Below, piece by piece: positions 54,796-64,000 of a stretch of 64,000 nt of DNA. A program made the position numbers and the translations under genes. The notes below the pieces were generated by a model. That model was not told where the DNA came from. It ran no database searches and saw nothing but the letters and a program-made list of their open reading frames with translations. Source of the stretch: an uncultured Pontibacter sp. (lineage in GTDB: Bacteria; Bacteroidota; Bacteroidia; Cytophagales; Hymenobacteraceae); the NCBI RefSeq assembly GCF_947499215.1, contig NZ_CANMNI010000003.1:496001-560000 (forward strand), written 5' to 3'. Position 1 is the first letter of the stretch. The number at the start of each line of letters is the position of its first letter.

Positions 54796-54807
54796 TAATA
54801 TTTACCT

Positions 54808-56154
54808 ATGAGAATAGCTGTAGTAGGCACTGGCTACGTCGGTCTTGTGACGGGCACCTGCTTTGCCGAGGTGGGCATCGACGTGACCTGCATCGACATC
54901 GACGAGAAGAAGATAGAGAACCTCAAGCAGGGCATCCTGCCCATATACGAGCCGGGACTGGAGGAGATGGTGACGCGCAACGCACAGAAGGAGCGCCTCA
55001 GCTTCTCCACCGACCTTGCCGCCAGCGTGCAGGGCTGCCAAGTGGCCTTCATCGCCGTGGGCACGCCTCCGGGTGAGGACGGCTCGGCCGACCTGAAGTA
55101 CGTGCTGGCCGTGGCCCGCGAGATCGGCCGCTCCATGACCGACTATCTGGTGGTGGTGACCAAGAGCACCGTGCCGGTGGGCACGGCCGCCAAGGTGCGC
55201 CGCGCCATCCGCGAGGAGCTCGAGGCGCGCGGCGCCGACATCGCCTTCGACGTGGCCTCCAATCCCGAGTTTCTGAAGGAGGGGGCCGCCATCGACGACT
55301 TCCTCAAGCCCGACCGCATCGTGGTGGGGGTGGACGCCGAGCGCGCCGAGCAGGTGATGAGCAAGCTCTACAAGCCGTTCCTGATGAACGGACACCCCTT
55401 GATTTTCATGGACATCCCCTCGGCCGAGATGACCAAGTACGCGGCCAACGCCATGCTGGCCACTAAGATCTCGTTCATGAACGACATCGCCAACCTGTGC
55501 GAGATCATGGGCGCCGACGTGAACATGGTCCGCAAGGGCATCGGCTCGGACGCCCGCATCGGCAACAAGTTCATCTACCCGGGCATCGGCTACGGCGGCT
55601 CCTGCTTCCCCAAGGACGTGAAGGCCCTGATCAAGACGGCCTCCGAGAACGGCTACCAGATGGAGGTATTGAAGTCGGTGGAGACGGTGAACGAGAAGCA
55701 GAAGTCCGTTCTCTTCAACAAGATAAGCAACTACTACAACGGCGACCTGTCGGGTAAGACGTTTGCCGTGTGGGGACTCTCCTTCAAGCCCAAGACCGAC
55801 GACATGCGCGAGGCCCCCTCGCTGGTGATCATCGAGAAGCTGCTCGAGCGTGGTGCGAAGGTGAAGGCCTACGACCCGGTGGCCATGAAGGAGGCCAAGC
55901 ACTCGCTCGGCGACTCGATCGAGTACGGCAAGGACGAGTACGAGACCCTGATAGACGCCGACGCGCTGCTGCTGGTGACCGAGTGGCCCGAGTTCCGCTC
56001 CCCGAACTTCGCCGTGGTGAGCAAGCTTTTGAAGGAGAAGGTCGTCTTTGACGGCAGAAACATCTACGACGCCAAGGAGATGGAGGAGAAGGGCTTCGCC
56101 TACTTCGGCATCGGCATCAAGCAGGCCTGTGTTCCTAATTTTAAATTAGTATAA
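54808..56154 (+). CDS. ugd: UDP-glucose 6-dehydrogenase
   Basis: A 448-residue enzyme that oxidises UDP-glucose to UDP-glucuronate with two NAD. GTGYVG at residues 7-12 binds NAD, and the catalytic Cys266 lies in [19 protein letters not shown] and [16 protein letters not shown] are family hallmarks. The codons are almost all G- or C-ending from about 54830 to 56128, but the first few and the last eight codons are AT-rich like the neighbours, so the composition switches inside the gene. Confidence 0.95.
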   Translation: MRIAVVGTGYVGLVTGTCFAEVGIDVTCIDIDEKKIENLKQGILPIYEPGLEEMVTRNAQKERLSFSTDLAASVQGCQVAFIAVGTPPGEDGSADLKYVLAVAREIGRSMTDYLVVVTKSTVPVGTAAKVRRAIREELEARGADIAFDVASNPEFLKEGAAIDDFLKPDRIVVGVDAERAEQVMSKLYKPFLMNGHPLIFMDIPSAEMTKYAANAMLATKISFMNDIANLCEIMGADVNMVRKGIGSDARIGNKFIYPGIGYGGSCFPKDVKALIKTASENGYQMEVLKSVETVNEKQKSVLFNKISNYYNGDLSGKTFAVWGLSFKPKTDDMREAPSLVIIEKLLERGAKVKAYDPVAMKEAKHSLGDSIEYGKDEYETLIDADALLLVTEWPEFRSPNFAVVSKLLKEKVVFDGRNIYDAKEMEEKGFAYFGIGIKQACVPNFKLV

Positions 56155-56175
56155 CATTAATAAATGAAAATCTAA

Positions 56176-57477
56176 ATGCTTAAAGTTTCACAGTTAAGTG
56201 ATAAGATTTCAAAAAATACTTTTCTACAGGATTCCATATGGGCTTTAGGGGGTAACGTTATTGCCAAAATAATGAGCTTATTAGGTGCAATAATAGTTGC
56301 CCGTATACTGGGTAAAGAGTTGTATGGACAATATGGAGCAGTCCAACACACGCTAATAAATTTAGCTGTACTTTCTACAGTGGGACTTGGCTATACAGCT
56401 ACTAAGTTCATTGCTAGTAATAAAGAAAGTAATCTAGAAAGAATCTCCAAGATATCTTCTTATATTCTTAGGATTACATTTCTGATTAGTACGTTTACTG
56501 CAACTCTACTAATCATTTTTTCTGAGGTTTTTACTGATCAAATTTTAGAAGCACCTCAATTAAAAAGTTCAATAAAAATTGTTGCCATCTGGGTTATATT
56601 TAATTCATTGACTACTGCACAAATTGGTATCTTGTCAGGATTTGGAGCCTTCAAGGCAATTTCTAGAATTAATACTATTGTAGGCTTCATAGCATTTATT
56701 TTAGGAGTGGCATTTACCTTTTTTTGGAGACTTGAAGGTTCAATTTTAGCTTTTTTATTAACTCAAATTATTAATTGGTATCTTAATTTTAAAGAGCTAA
56801 ACAAGCGAGTTTCTATAAAATCAAGTTTTATTATAGATAAAGCATTGCTAAGGGATATAGCAAAGTTTACTGTTCCTATTGCTTTTCAGGAAATAACATA
56901 TTCTTTTTCTTCTTGGCTACTGATATTTTTACTAATCAAATCCTCTAATTATGGAGAAATAGGGATATACTCAGCAGCAGTACAGTGGGCTGGAATTATT
57001 TTATTTATTCCTGCAATCTTAAGAAATGTTATTCTCTCTCACATGTCAGGATATTCTAATGATAGCAGAAAACATCAAGAGGTATTGTATACAACTCTTA
57101 TCATAAATTTGATATTTACTGTTATACCATTTTTAGTAATTTTTTTCTTAAGAGAACCTTTGGTTAGCTTTTTCTATGGGAATGAATTTGAGGGGCATTT
57201 GGAGAAGATATTGATAATATCACTATTAAGTGCTGTAATATCTAGTTTATCAAATATTTATACTCAGGCTTATTTATCATTCGGTAAGAATTGGATTATG
57301 CTGGTTTTTAGAATAATTAGGGATTTCGGCATAATAGCATTATCATGGAGTCTTATATATACAGAGTTATTATTAGGTGCTGAAGCTTTAGTAGTCAGTT
57401 CAGTTACATTTCATTTAATATTTTTTGGAATTATGTCATTCTATTATCATAAGGTAATAGCACCTAGACTGGGCTAA
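56176..57477 (+). CDS. Wzx-type oligosaccharide flippase
   Basis: A 433-residue protein with about 12 membrane helices. The opening ALGGNVIAKIMSLLGAIIVARILGKELYGQYG is the classical polysaccharide-transporter (PST/MATE-like) start. It moves lipid-linked repeat units across the inner membrane. It is very AT-rich, in sharp contrast to ugd 20 bases upstream, and contains almost none of the GGTATA words, which suggests recent acquisition. Confidence 0.9.
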   Translation: MLKVSQLSDKISKNTFLQDSIWALGGNVIAKIMSLLGAIIVARILGKELYGQYGAVQHTLINLAVLSTVGLGYTATKFIASNKESNLERISKISSYILRITFLISTFTATLLIIFSEVFTDQILEAPQLKSSIKIVAIWVIFNSLTTAQIGILSGFGAFKAISRINTIVGFIAFILGVAFTFFWRLEGSILAFLLTQIINWYLNFKELNKRVSIKSSFIIDKALLRDIAKFTVPIAFQEITYSFSSWLLIFLLIKSSNYGEIGIYSAAVQWAGIILFIPAILRNVILSHMSGYSNDSRKHQEVLYTTLIINLIFTVIPFLVIFFLREPLVSFFYGNEFEGHLEKILIISLLSAVISSLSNIYTQAYLSFGKNWIMLVFRIIRDFGIIALSWSLIYTELLLGAEALVVSSVTFHLIFFGIMSFYYHKVIAPRLG

Positions 57478-57485
57478 TTTATGAG

Positions 57486-58700
57486 GTGATTTTATGTATT
57501 ATATTAAAGTATCGTAGAGGAAATTATTTACTGGTTAAGAAATTGAATAGGGCTTTATCTATTATTCTATTTATAATATCTCCTCTTGCAGGAGTAACTT
57601 TTAGTTTCATTAGTTTTTTTCTTAAAAAAACTAATGAATTAGATTATTACTTTTTTTGTGTATTAATGAGTTTGTTGATTGGGATCATAAACTCAGGTAA
57701 GGTTCTCGATAGTGATTTCTTAAATTATTATGATAGCTTTATCAATGTAGAAAATATGACTTTCATAGAATATATTTATTCTATGAATAAAGAGCCATTT
57801 TTCTTCTTATATAATTATATTGCTTATTACCTGTTTTTTGGAAATTTTGACATTTATATAGTAGCCACAACTACTATAGGATATACATTTATGTGTCATG
57901 CATTAATTAGATGTCATTCATTATTGAAATCATCAAATGTTTATCTTTTCATCGCCATTTTTATACTATTCCTATTCCCTAATATTTTTTCACTTTCAGC
58001 TCACTTAATAAGGCAATTTCTTGCTATGTCAATTCTTCTGATTTTAACAGTTGAGTTTGTCTTTTATGCCAAAAATAAATATTCTTATTTTATTAGTTCA
58101 ATGTTGATACATACATCTTCAGTCATTTTTGGTCTCATTTATATAATTAAAATTACTAATGGTGCTAGATTTAAGTTATACATTGCAATAGTTATTACAT
58201 TTTTAATTATTACAATTTTTATTAAATTCCCTTTGATCTTAGGTAACTTAAGTTTTAATAATGTTTTTTTGGATTATGGGATAACTAGACTTCAAAATAT
58301 TGATAAGCAGTTTGTGGATTTAGAGTCTTTAAATATTTCTAGTTATATAATGTTTATATTTATAGTTGTGATATTTTATATTTTTTGGAAAGAATATTCA
58401 ATCAATATAAAAAACTCATATATATTATTTTTTATAAGTATTGTTTTGTTGTTTTTTATAGCAATTAATCATGGAAATACAGAAATTTCTCTTCGATTTT
58501 CATTTTATTTCTATTCCTTATTACCTCTAAGTATTTATCTGTTTTTATCTTTGGTAGATATTAAAATAGTTCGTTTATATCCATTAATGAGTTTTTCTAT
58601 TATATTTTTATTCCTTTTGCCCTGGTTTCTATATAAATTATTGAATGGAGCTTGGGTTTATAATAATATTAGTAGAATTTATTTTATTGGATTTTGGTAA
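57486..58700 (+). CDS. EpsG-like polysaccharide polymerase (Wzy)
   Basis: A 404-residue protein with about 12 membrane helices and a short soluble loop after residue 85 (NYYDSFINVENMTFIEYIYSMNKEPFFFLYNY), the YD..N..EPGY-like region of EpsG-family polymerases. AHLIRQFLAMSILL is another family feature. The start is a GTG at 57486. It should join repeat units on the periplasmic side. The base composition is extremely AT-rich. Confidence 0.8.
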   Translation: MILCIILKYRRGNYLLVKKLNRALSIILFIISPLAGVTFSFISFFLKKTNELDYYFFCVLMSLLIGIINSGKVLDSDFLNYYDSFINVENMTFIEYIYSMNKEPFFFLYNYIAYYLFFGNFDIYIVATTTIGYTFMCHALIRCHSLLKSSNVYLFIAIFILFLFPNIFSLSAHLIRQFLAMSILLILTVEFVFYAKNKYSYFISSMLIHTSSVIFGLIYIIKITNGARFKLYIAIVITFLIITIFIKFPLILGNLSFNNVFLDYGITRLQNIDKQFVDLESLNISSYIMFIFIVVIFYIFWKEYSINIKNSYILFFISIVLLFFIAINHGNTEISLRFSFYFYSLLPLSIYLFLSLVDIKIVRLYPLMSFSIIFLFLLPWFLYKLLNGAWVYNNISRIYFIGFW

Positions 58701-58758
58701 TTAATACAGTTTCAACTTTGTGATTTATAGTTTATTAATAATAGTTATTAATCAAAAT

Positions 58759-59703
58759 ATGTCTTTAGCACCAATAGTTCTGTTTGTATATAGCAGGCTA
58801 ACAGAAACTAAAAAAACTGTACAGGCTTTAAGCAATAACTTTTTAGCATCTGAAAGCCAATTATATATTATATCTGATGGTCCTAAATCTAGTCAAGATT
58901 ATGTTAAAGTACAGCACGTGCGTGAATATGTCAAGACTATTACAGGTTTTAAAGAAATTCATATAATTGAATGGAATAGAAATAAAGGTTTAGCTGACTC
59001 AGTTATAGACGGTATCAGTCAAGTTTTGCAGAATCATTATAGCATAATCGTGTTAGAAGATGATTTGGTAACAACTCCTAATTTTTTAGATTTCATGAAT
59101 CAAGCTCTTATTTACTATAAATGCAATAATAGGGTGCAATCAATAAGTGGCTACTCCTTAGATATTAATGTTAATCAAGCTTTTACCAGTGTTTATTTTC
59201 ATACGAGAACTTTCCCTTGGGGCTGGGCGACATGGCAAAATAGGTGGAATCCAGAAGTTTTCAATAAACAGAAGCTAAGAAACTTGATAACTACAAAGGA
59301 GTTAAATCTTAATCTTTTCAAAAAAAAATGTGGTGCTGATGTTGAAGGTATGCTAATCGCATCACTAGAGGGATTGAATAATTCTTGGTATATTAGATGG
59401 GTACTTAGTCACTATTTAAATGATAGACTTTGTGTTTTCCCTTTTAAATCTAAAGTCTCAAACATAGGACATGTAGAAAATGCTACACATTGTGTGGGAA
59501 TCAATACTTATCAAAGTAGTCTAGATGAAGATTTTTCTAGAGCTTTTAATTTTGAAGTGCCTATTAGCGATGATGAAATTAATTATGAATTTTTAAAATA
59601 TTTTTCATTTTATCATAAATTAAGTTTTAGGTTAAAATTAATGAAAAGCAAAAAAGGCCGAACAATGTTACTAAATGAAATTATTAATAGAGTTAGGAAA
59701 TGA
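58759..59703 (+). CDS. Glycosyltransferase, GT-A fold
   Basis: A 314-residue protein from the ATG at 58759; a GTG at 58720 would add 13 hydrophobic residues. [21 protein letters not shown] opens a nucleotide-sugar-binding fold, and [22 protein letters not shown] carries the ED-D metal motif. The LEDD(L)..pnFl..M pattern resembles GNT-I-like glycosyltransferases. [12 protein letters not shown] is a conserved acceptor-side motif. Donor and acceptor sugars are unknown. The stop overlaps the next start. Confidence 0.85.
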   Translation: MSLAPIVLFVYSRLTETKKTVQALSNNFLASESQLYIISDGPKSSQDYVKVQHVREYVKTITGFKEIHIIEWNRNKGLADSVIDGISQVLQNHYSIIVLEDDLVTTPNFLDFMNQALIYYKCNNRVQSISGYSLDINVNQAFTSVYFHTRTFPWGWATWQNRWNPEVFNKQKLRNLITTKELNLNLFKKKCGADVEGMLIASLEGLNNSWYIRWVLSHYLNDRLCVFPFKSKVSNIGHVENATHCVGINTYQSSLDEDFSRAFNFEVPISDDEINYEFLKYFSFYHKLSFRLKLMKSKKGRTMLLNEIINRVRK

Positions 59704-60263
59704 TTACGAGAAAAGTTAATAATATTAGGCCTGGAAGGTCAAACATTACTCATCTCGTAAGACAACCATTTAATACTCTGCGCACAAGATTAGTTATACT
59801 TTTTAAAGCACCATATGCCAAAGTAAATGGTTTCCTACGGATTCCTTTTAGTACTAAAATATGGTCTCCACATAAACGTGTTGTTTTTGGAAATAAAGTA
59901 CAATTTGGCGAAGGCTGTATAATAAATTGTAATATAATTTTTGGAAATTCCATACTTGTTGCGCAGAATGTAGCGTTTGTTGGCCGTGATGATCACACTT
60001 TCAATTTTATAGGATCATCTATATGGAATAATCCTAGAGGAGATTCATATCAAACAGTTATTGAAGATGATGTTTGGATTGGACATGGAGCTATTATAAT
60101 TGCTGGAGTGCGAATAGGTAAGGGGGCAATAGTTGCAGCAGGTTCTGTTATTGTAAAGGATGTTAAGCCATATTCAATAGTAGGTGGAAATCCTGCTCAT
60201 TTTATTAAAAATCGCTTTTCAGAGTATGAAATAGAACTACATGAAAAATTATTAATTGTTTGA
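59700..60263 (+). CDS. Hexapeptide acyltransferase
   Basis: A 187-residue protein with a left-handed beta-helix ([72 protein letters not shown]). [13 protein letters not shown] supplies the catalytic His. It likely O-acetylates a capsule sugar. The ATG overlaps the preceding stop by four bases. Confidence 0.88.
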   Translation: MITRKVNNIRPGRSNITHLVRQPFNTLRTRLVILFKAPYAKVNGFLRIPFSTKIWSPHKRVVFGNKVQFGEGCIINCNIIFGNSILVAQNVAFVGRDDHTFNFIGSSIWNNPRGDSYQTVIEDDVWIGHGAIIIAGVRIGKGAIVAAGSVIVKDVKPYSIVGGNPAHFIKNRFSEYEIELHEKLLIV

Positions 60264-60331
60264 TATGGGGGTTGAATATCAATATTAAAATAGTCTAAAT
60301 AATATATATAAGATATTATTAAATTAAATAG

Positions 60332-61048
60332 GTGAAAGTTTTAGGTTATAATATTAGTACTGTTTATCCTTGTATTCCTTCGGATAAGAAAATTATTATC
60401 AATACGATTAATCCACATTCTTTTTGTGTTGCAAAAACTGATAAAAATTTTCAAAAAGCATTATTGAATTCTGATATTTTAATTCCCGATGGTATTGGTA
60501 TTGTATGGGCAACGAAAGTTTTGGCTAACAAAAAAATCGAGAAGATAGCAGGATATGATATTTTTTTACATTTACTAAAACAGATCAATTCTACTTGTGG
60601 CAGCTGTTTCTTTTTAGGGGCCTCTGAAAAAACCCTAGCATTAATTTCAAACCGAATATCTAGAGAATTTCCAAATGTATCTGTGCTGACATACTCACCA
60701 CCATATAAAGCTACCTTTTCTGAAGAGGACAGCAAGCATATGTATGAAGCTGTTAATCAAGTAAAGCCGGATGTATTATTTGTTGGTATGACAGCCCCAA
60801 AGCAAGAGAAATGGGTATATCATTATCAAGAATATCTAGATGCTAAAGTTATATGTTCGATAGGTGCTGTATTTGATTTTTATGCTGGCACTGTCAAACG
60901 TCCATCCAAGTTCTGGATTAATATGGGATTAGAATGGTTACCCCGTTTCCTTAAAGAGCCGCGTAGGTTAGCTGAACGCAACTTAATCTCAACTCCAAAA
61001 TTTATTTTAGAGGTTTTAAAAACCAAGGCTAAGGCAAGAAAGTCATAG
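60332..61048 (+). CDS. WecG/TagA/CpsF-family glycosyltransferase
   Basis: A 238-residue enzyme of the GT26 family. LIPDGIGIVWATK contains the catalytic Asp, FFLGASEKTL the nucleotide loop, and GMTAPKQEKWVYHYQ and ICSIGAVFDFYAGTVKRPSKFW the conserved end. It adds the second sugar to a lipid-linked carrier, usually ManNAc or its acid. The start is GTG at 60332. Confidence 0.9.
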   Translation: MKVLGYNISTVYPCIPSDKKIIINTINPHSFCVAKTDKNFQKALLNSDILIPDGIGIVWATKVLANKKIEKIAGYDIFLHLLKQINSTCGSCFFLGASEKTLALISNRISREFPNVSVLTYSPPYKATFSEEDSKHMYEAVNQVKPDVLFVGMTAPKQEKWVYHYQEYLDAKVICSIGAVFDFYAGTVKRPSKFWINMGLEWLPRFLKEPRRLAERNLISTPKFILEVLKTKAKARKS

Positions 61049-61290
61049 AAGTGAAGCTGTAATTAATTATTTCGCTAAAGGAATAATTGAGAAGTATAGT
61101 ATATCATCAATTTAGTTTTCTAGCATTGATTAGATATTAACAATCATAAATTAATATGCTTATATTTGCGGCTCTGAATATAAACAGTGCAATTTATTAG
61201 TTCTTAGTTTTATCAGAGCCAAAATAGATCTTTCATCTGATTAAAAGCCTAGTGCTGTATTAGACCAATTAACGACTAGGTAATAATTAT

Positions 61291-62379
61291 ATGGTACAAA
61301 CTTTTACGTTTTTCATAACTGCATTTCTCATCACCTATTTTGCAGTTCCTTCTATTATCAAGGTTGCTACTATTCGGAACCTCTTCGATGAGCCCGATGA
61401 GCGGAAGCTTCATCAAAATACTATTCCTGCTTTAGGTGGTGTTGCCATTTTTGCAGGTATTTTCTTTTCTGTGCTTTTCTGGGCAGAGAGTTTTAACTTC
61501 AGCCTGTTGCGCTGGATCATGCTGTCGTTGGTAATCACTTTCATGCTCGGGCTAAAAGATGATATCGTTGCAATAGACCCTTTGAAAAAATTGCTTGGTT
61601 TATTGGCGGCATCAGGTCTTGTGATCGTTTATGGTGATATCCGCATTGCAAGTTTTCATGGCTTATTAGGTGTAGGGGAGTTGCCATATCTGGTAAGTGT
61701 CTTATTTACGCTATTTGTATTTATTGTGATCATCAATGCCGTCAATCTTATTGATGGCATAAATGGTTTGGCGGGAGGAATTGGCACGATTGCTTCACTT
61801 GCTTTTGGTACGCTGTTTCTGCTGAATGACCACTCAAATGCGGCTGCCTTTGCGTTTGCGACAGCAGGATCACTTTTGGCTTTCCTGCGCTATAATTTTT
61901 CGACAGCTAAAATATTCATGGGAGATGGCGGTGCTCTGGTTTTAGGCTTTGTACTTTCTGTACTCTGCACCCGATTTATGAACAGTGATATCTCTTTGGG
62001 GATGCTACCTAATTCTTCCATTTCTACACCGCTTATGGCGTTGGCCATTTTAATTATACCATTGGTAGATACGCTACGTGTCTTCATTATTCGCATAGCT
62101 GATGGCCGTTCTCCTTTTAGCGCTGATCGCAATCACTTACACCATCAACTGCTAGACCTTGGTTTTAGTCATAGACGAGCGGCTGTGATTCTTTATGCTG
62201 CCAATATTTATTTCATTTTGCTGACTGCTTTTTCCATGAGTTTGGGAATTCACACCGTTTTGTTCTTGATGCTGATAACAGCTTTCGTATTCAGTCAAAT
62301 CCCTGCACTTATATTGCGCAATCGAGCGCAGGCTACTGAACAAATATTTGAGAAAAAAGTGGAAAGACACGCAGCCTAG
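61291..62379 (+). CDS. WecA/TagO-like undecaprenyl-phosphate sugar-1-phosphate transferase
   Basis: A 362-residue protein with about 11 membrane helices. FDEPDERKLHQNTIPALGGVAIFAG, GLKDDIVAIDP, NAVNLIDGINGLAGG, KIFMGDGGALVLGF and DRNHLHHQLLDLGFSHR are the ordered hallmarks of the WecA/MraY superfamily. It starts the repeat unit by placing HexNAc-1-P on undecaprenyl phosphate. It is GC-moderate, host-like, unlike the AT-rich genes upstream. Confidence 0.92.
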   Translation: MVQTFTFFITAFLITYFAVPSIIKVATIRNLFDEPDERKLHQNTIPALGGVAIFAGIFFSVLFWAESFNFSLLRWIMLSLVITFMLGLKDDIVAIDPLKKLLGLLAASGLVIVYGDIRIASFHGLLGVGELPYLVSVLFTLFVFIVIINAVNLIDGINGLAGGIGTIASLAFGTLFLLNDHSNAAAFAFATAGSLLAFLRYNFSTAKIFMGDGGALVLGFVLSVLCTRFMNSDISLGMLPNSSISTPLMALAILIIPLVDTLRVFIIRIADGRSPFSADRNHLHHQLLDLGFSHRRAAVILYAANIYFILLTAFSMSLGIHTVLFLMLITAFVFSQIPALILRNRAQATEQIFEKKVERHAA

Positions 62380-62455
62380 CCGCTGCCTGTTTTAGAAACT
62401 GTGCAGGGTTTTGCTCTATGTTGTACATAAGGCAAAACTTTTTTATATGCTACCC

Positions 62456-63391
62456 ATGGAAAAAAAATCTAAAATTTACATTGCCGGCCACCGGGGCATG
62501 GTGGGCTCGGCCATCCTGCGCAAACTCGAGGCCAACGGCCACACCAACATCATCACCCGCACCTCCTCCGAGCTTGACCTGCGCAACCAGCAGGCCGTGC
62601 AGGTGTTCTTTGAGACCGAAAAGCCGGACTATATTTTTCTGGCCGCCGCCAAGGTGGGGGGCATCCACGCCAACAACTTTTATAGGGCGGAGTTCCTCTA
62701 TGACAACCTGATGATCGAGGCTAACATCATCCATGCCGCCCACCTGAGCGGCGTGAAGAAGCTGATGTTCCTAGGCTCATCCTGCATCTACCCCAAGCTG
62801 GCCCCGCAGCCGCTCAAGGAGGAGTACCTGCTCACAGGTCCGCTCGAGCAGACCAACGAGCCCTACGCCATCGCCAAGATCGCCGGCATCAAACTCTGCG
62901 AGTCCTACCGCGACCAGTACGGCAGCAATTTCATCAGCGTGATGCCCACCAACCTCTACGGCTACAACGACAACTATGACCTGCAGAACTCCCACGTGCT
63001 CCCGGCCTTGATTCGGAAGTTCCATGAAGCGAAGGAGTCCAACGCTCCAACCGTAACGGTATGGGGAACGGGGAGTCCGCGCCGGGAATTTCTATTCGCC
63101 GATGACTTGGCTGAAGCTTGTGTGTACCTGATGGAAAACTACGATGGCCGTGAACTTGTGAACATTGGCTCAGGCGAAGATATTGCTATCAAAGACTTGG
63201 CCCTGCTAGTTAAAGAAGTAGTAGGCTTTGGGGGGGAGTTGGTATTTGATACTTCCAAACCCGATGGCACGCCTCGAAAACTGATGGACGTGAGCAAGCT
63301 GCACAGCCTTGGCTTCCACCATAAAATTGAGTTACGAGAAGGTATAGCGCTAGCCTACGCAGACTTTAAAAGCAAGCTGGTTATAGCTTAA
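62456..63391 (+). CDS. fcl: GDP-L-fucose synthase
   Basis: A 311-residue SDR that makes GDP-fucose from the 4-keto intermediate produced by GMD. GHRGMVG is the NADP loop, LGSSCIYPK the Ser site, and YAIAK gives Tyr and Lys; NLYG.NDN and [12 protein letters not shown] are family-specific. The ATG at 62456 precedes the conserved KIYIAGHRG; an upstream ATG at 62447 and a TTG at 62411 are less likely. Composition is GC-rich from about 62485 to 63005 and then changes in mid-gene. Confidence 0.93.
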   Translation: MEKKSKIYIAGHRGMVGSAILRKLEANGHTNIITRTSSELDLRNQQAVQVFFETEKPDYIFLAAAKVGGIHANNFYRAEFLYDNLMIEANIIHAAHLSGVKKLMFLGSSCIYPKLAPQPLKEEYLLTGPLEQTNEPYAIAKIAGIKLCESYRDQYGSNFISVMPTNLYGYNDNYDLQNSHVLPALIRKFHEAKESNAPTVTVWGTGSPRREFLFADDLAEACVYLMENYDGRELVNIGSGEDIAIKDLALLVKEVVGFGGELVFDTSKPDGTPRKLMDVSKLHSLGFHHKIELREGIALAYADFKSKLVIA

Positions 63392-63421
63392 ATATTTGTT
63401 TATTATTCTTAATTGATTGAT

Positions 63422-64000
63422 TTGAAAACCGCCTTAATTACCGGAGTAACCGGACAGGACGGAGCCTATTTAGCAGAGCTCTTACTTAGCAAAGGATATA
63501 AAGTGCACGGCGTGAAGCGCCGCAGCTCCATGTTCAACACCGAGCGCATCGACCACCTGTATCAGGACCCGCACGAGAAGAACATCAACTTCAAGCTCCA
63601 CTACGGCGACCTCACCGACTCCACCAACCTGATCCGCATCATTCAGGAGACGCAGCCCGACGAGATCTACAACCTAGCCGCCATGAGCCACGTGAAGGTG
63701 AGCTTCGACACGCCCGAGTACACGGCCAACGCCGACGGGCTGGGCACGCTGCGCATCCTAGAGGCCATCCGCATCCTCGGGCTGACCAAGAAAACCAAGG
63801 TGTACCAAGCATCGACGTCCGAACTGTACGGTCTGGTGCAGGCCGTGCCGCAGACGGAGACCACGCCGTTCTACCCGCGCTCCCCGTACGCAGTCGCTAA
63901 ACTGTACGCCTACTGGATCACGGTCAACTACCGCGAGGCCTACGGCATGTTCGCCTGCAACGGCATCCTCTTCAACCACGAGTCGCCGCTGAGAGGCGAG
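63422..64000 (+). CDS. gmd: GDP-mannose 4,6-dehydratase (partial, 3' end missing)
   Basis: The first 193 codons are visible from a TTG at 63422 and the frame stays open to the window end. [56 protein letters not shown] and [12 protein letters not shown] match GMD, with Tyr and Lys of the catalytic triad present. It provides the substrate for the GDP-fucose synthase just upstream. The first 30 codons are AT-richer than the rest. Confidence 0.93.
   Translation, partial: MKTALITGVTGQDGAYLAELLLSKGYKVHGVKRRSSMFNTERIDHLYQDPHEKNINFKLHYGDLTDSTNLIRIIQETQPDEIYNLAAMSHVKVSFDTPEYTANADGLGTLRILEAIRILGLTKKTKVYQASTSELYGLVQAVPQTETTPFYPRSPYAVAKLYAYWITVNYREAYGMFACNGILFNHESPLRGE

Noticed and set aside
54802..55902. 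A 366-codon open frame on the minus strand inside ugd, rich in His, Val and Leu
   Set aside because: It is the antisense shadow of a gene with G/C-ending codons, which removes stops from the opposite frame. The plus-strand protein is unmistakably UDP-glucose dehydrogenase.
61126..61168. TATATTTG box ahead of the WecA-like gene as a promoter
   Set aside because: The nearest upstream TTG is about 32 bases away, outside the usual spacing, and no better -33 element is visible.
1..64000. tRNA or rRNA genes
   Set aside because: No cloverleaf, TTCGANNC arm with acceptor stem, or rRNA-like sequence was found by eye on either strand.

Overview
The window looks like a chromosomal segment of a Bacteroidota bacterium, most likely family Hymenobacteraceae (Pontibacter/Rufibacter type). 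The reasons are the ordinary Bacteroidota gene families (lipoproteins, OmpA and beta-barrel proteins, DUF4239, S41 peptidase, Wza/Wzc-type capsule export), moderate GC, weak Shine-Dalgarno signals and TAnnTTTG-like promoter boxes. The genus is an inference. The hexamer GGTATA/TATACC is strikingly common in most of the window, in genes and between them.

Layout. Positions 1-16 kb hold a partial MEDS-domain gene, a DoxX-like plus vitamin K carboxylase-like (HTTM) pair, a lipoprotein, two tandem secreted four-Cache-domain proteins, a cupin, a Spy/CpxP-like lipoprotein, an NmrA-type reductase, a cytochrome c lipoprotein, an S41 peptidase and an OmpA-family pair. A decayed copy of the 3' end of the HTTM gene lies at 12.7 kb. 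Positions 16-32.4 kb are mostly housekeeping and accessory metabolism: two alpha/beta hydrolases, truA, an ABC exporter, DUF4239, a penicillin-acylase-like Ntn hydrolase, a TPR protein, DUF6152/DUF6644, MscS, DUF3616 and an ArsR/SRPBCC pair.

Positions 32.7-37.6 kb form an accessory island. A very AT-rich three-gene cassette with overlapping start and stop codons ends in a deviant-Walker KGGVGR ATPase and has the look of an undescribed conflict or defence system. It is followed by a truncated copy of the 5' end of hrpB, a beta-barrel gene, a metzincin lipoprotein and then intact hrpB.

Positions 40.3-49.6 kb carry ordinary genes (DinB-like, CBM48-like, acyl-CoA synthetase, MBL hydrolase, small multidrug export protein, SDR) separated by five related palindromic elements built on a CCCCTTGAGGGG core. 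Two contain almost identical DUF559 (PD-(D/E)XK-type) nuclease genes between inverted repeats; three lack the gene. I regard this as a candidate undescribed selfish element family with autonomous and non-autonomous forms.

Positions 49.8-64 kb are a capsule/exopolysaccharide locus: acyltransferase, beta-barrel protein, Wza-like exporter, Wzc-like tyrosine kinase, ugd, flippase, polymerase, glycosyltransferases, WecA-like initiating transferase, GDP-fucose synthase and a gmd cut off by the window end. Its conserved sugar-nucleotide genes are GC-rich blocks with abrupt internal composition switches, while the flippase, polymerase and transferase genes are AT-rich. This is the mosaic expected from repeated exchange of capsule genes. 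All identities come from reading the sequence; no database search was run.
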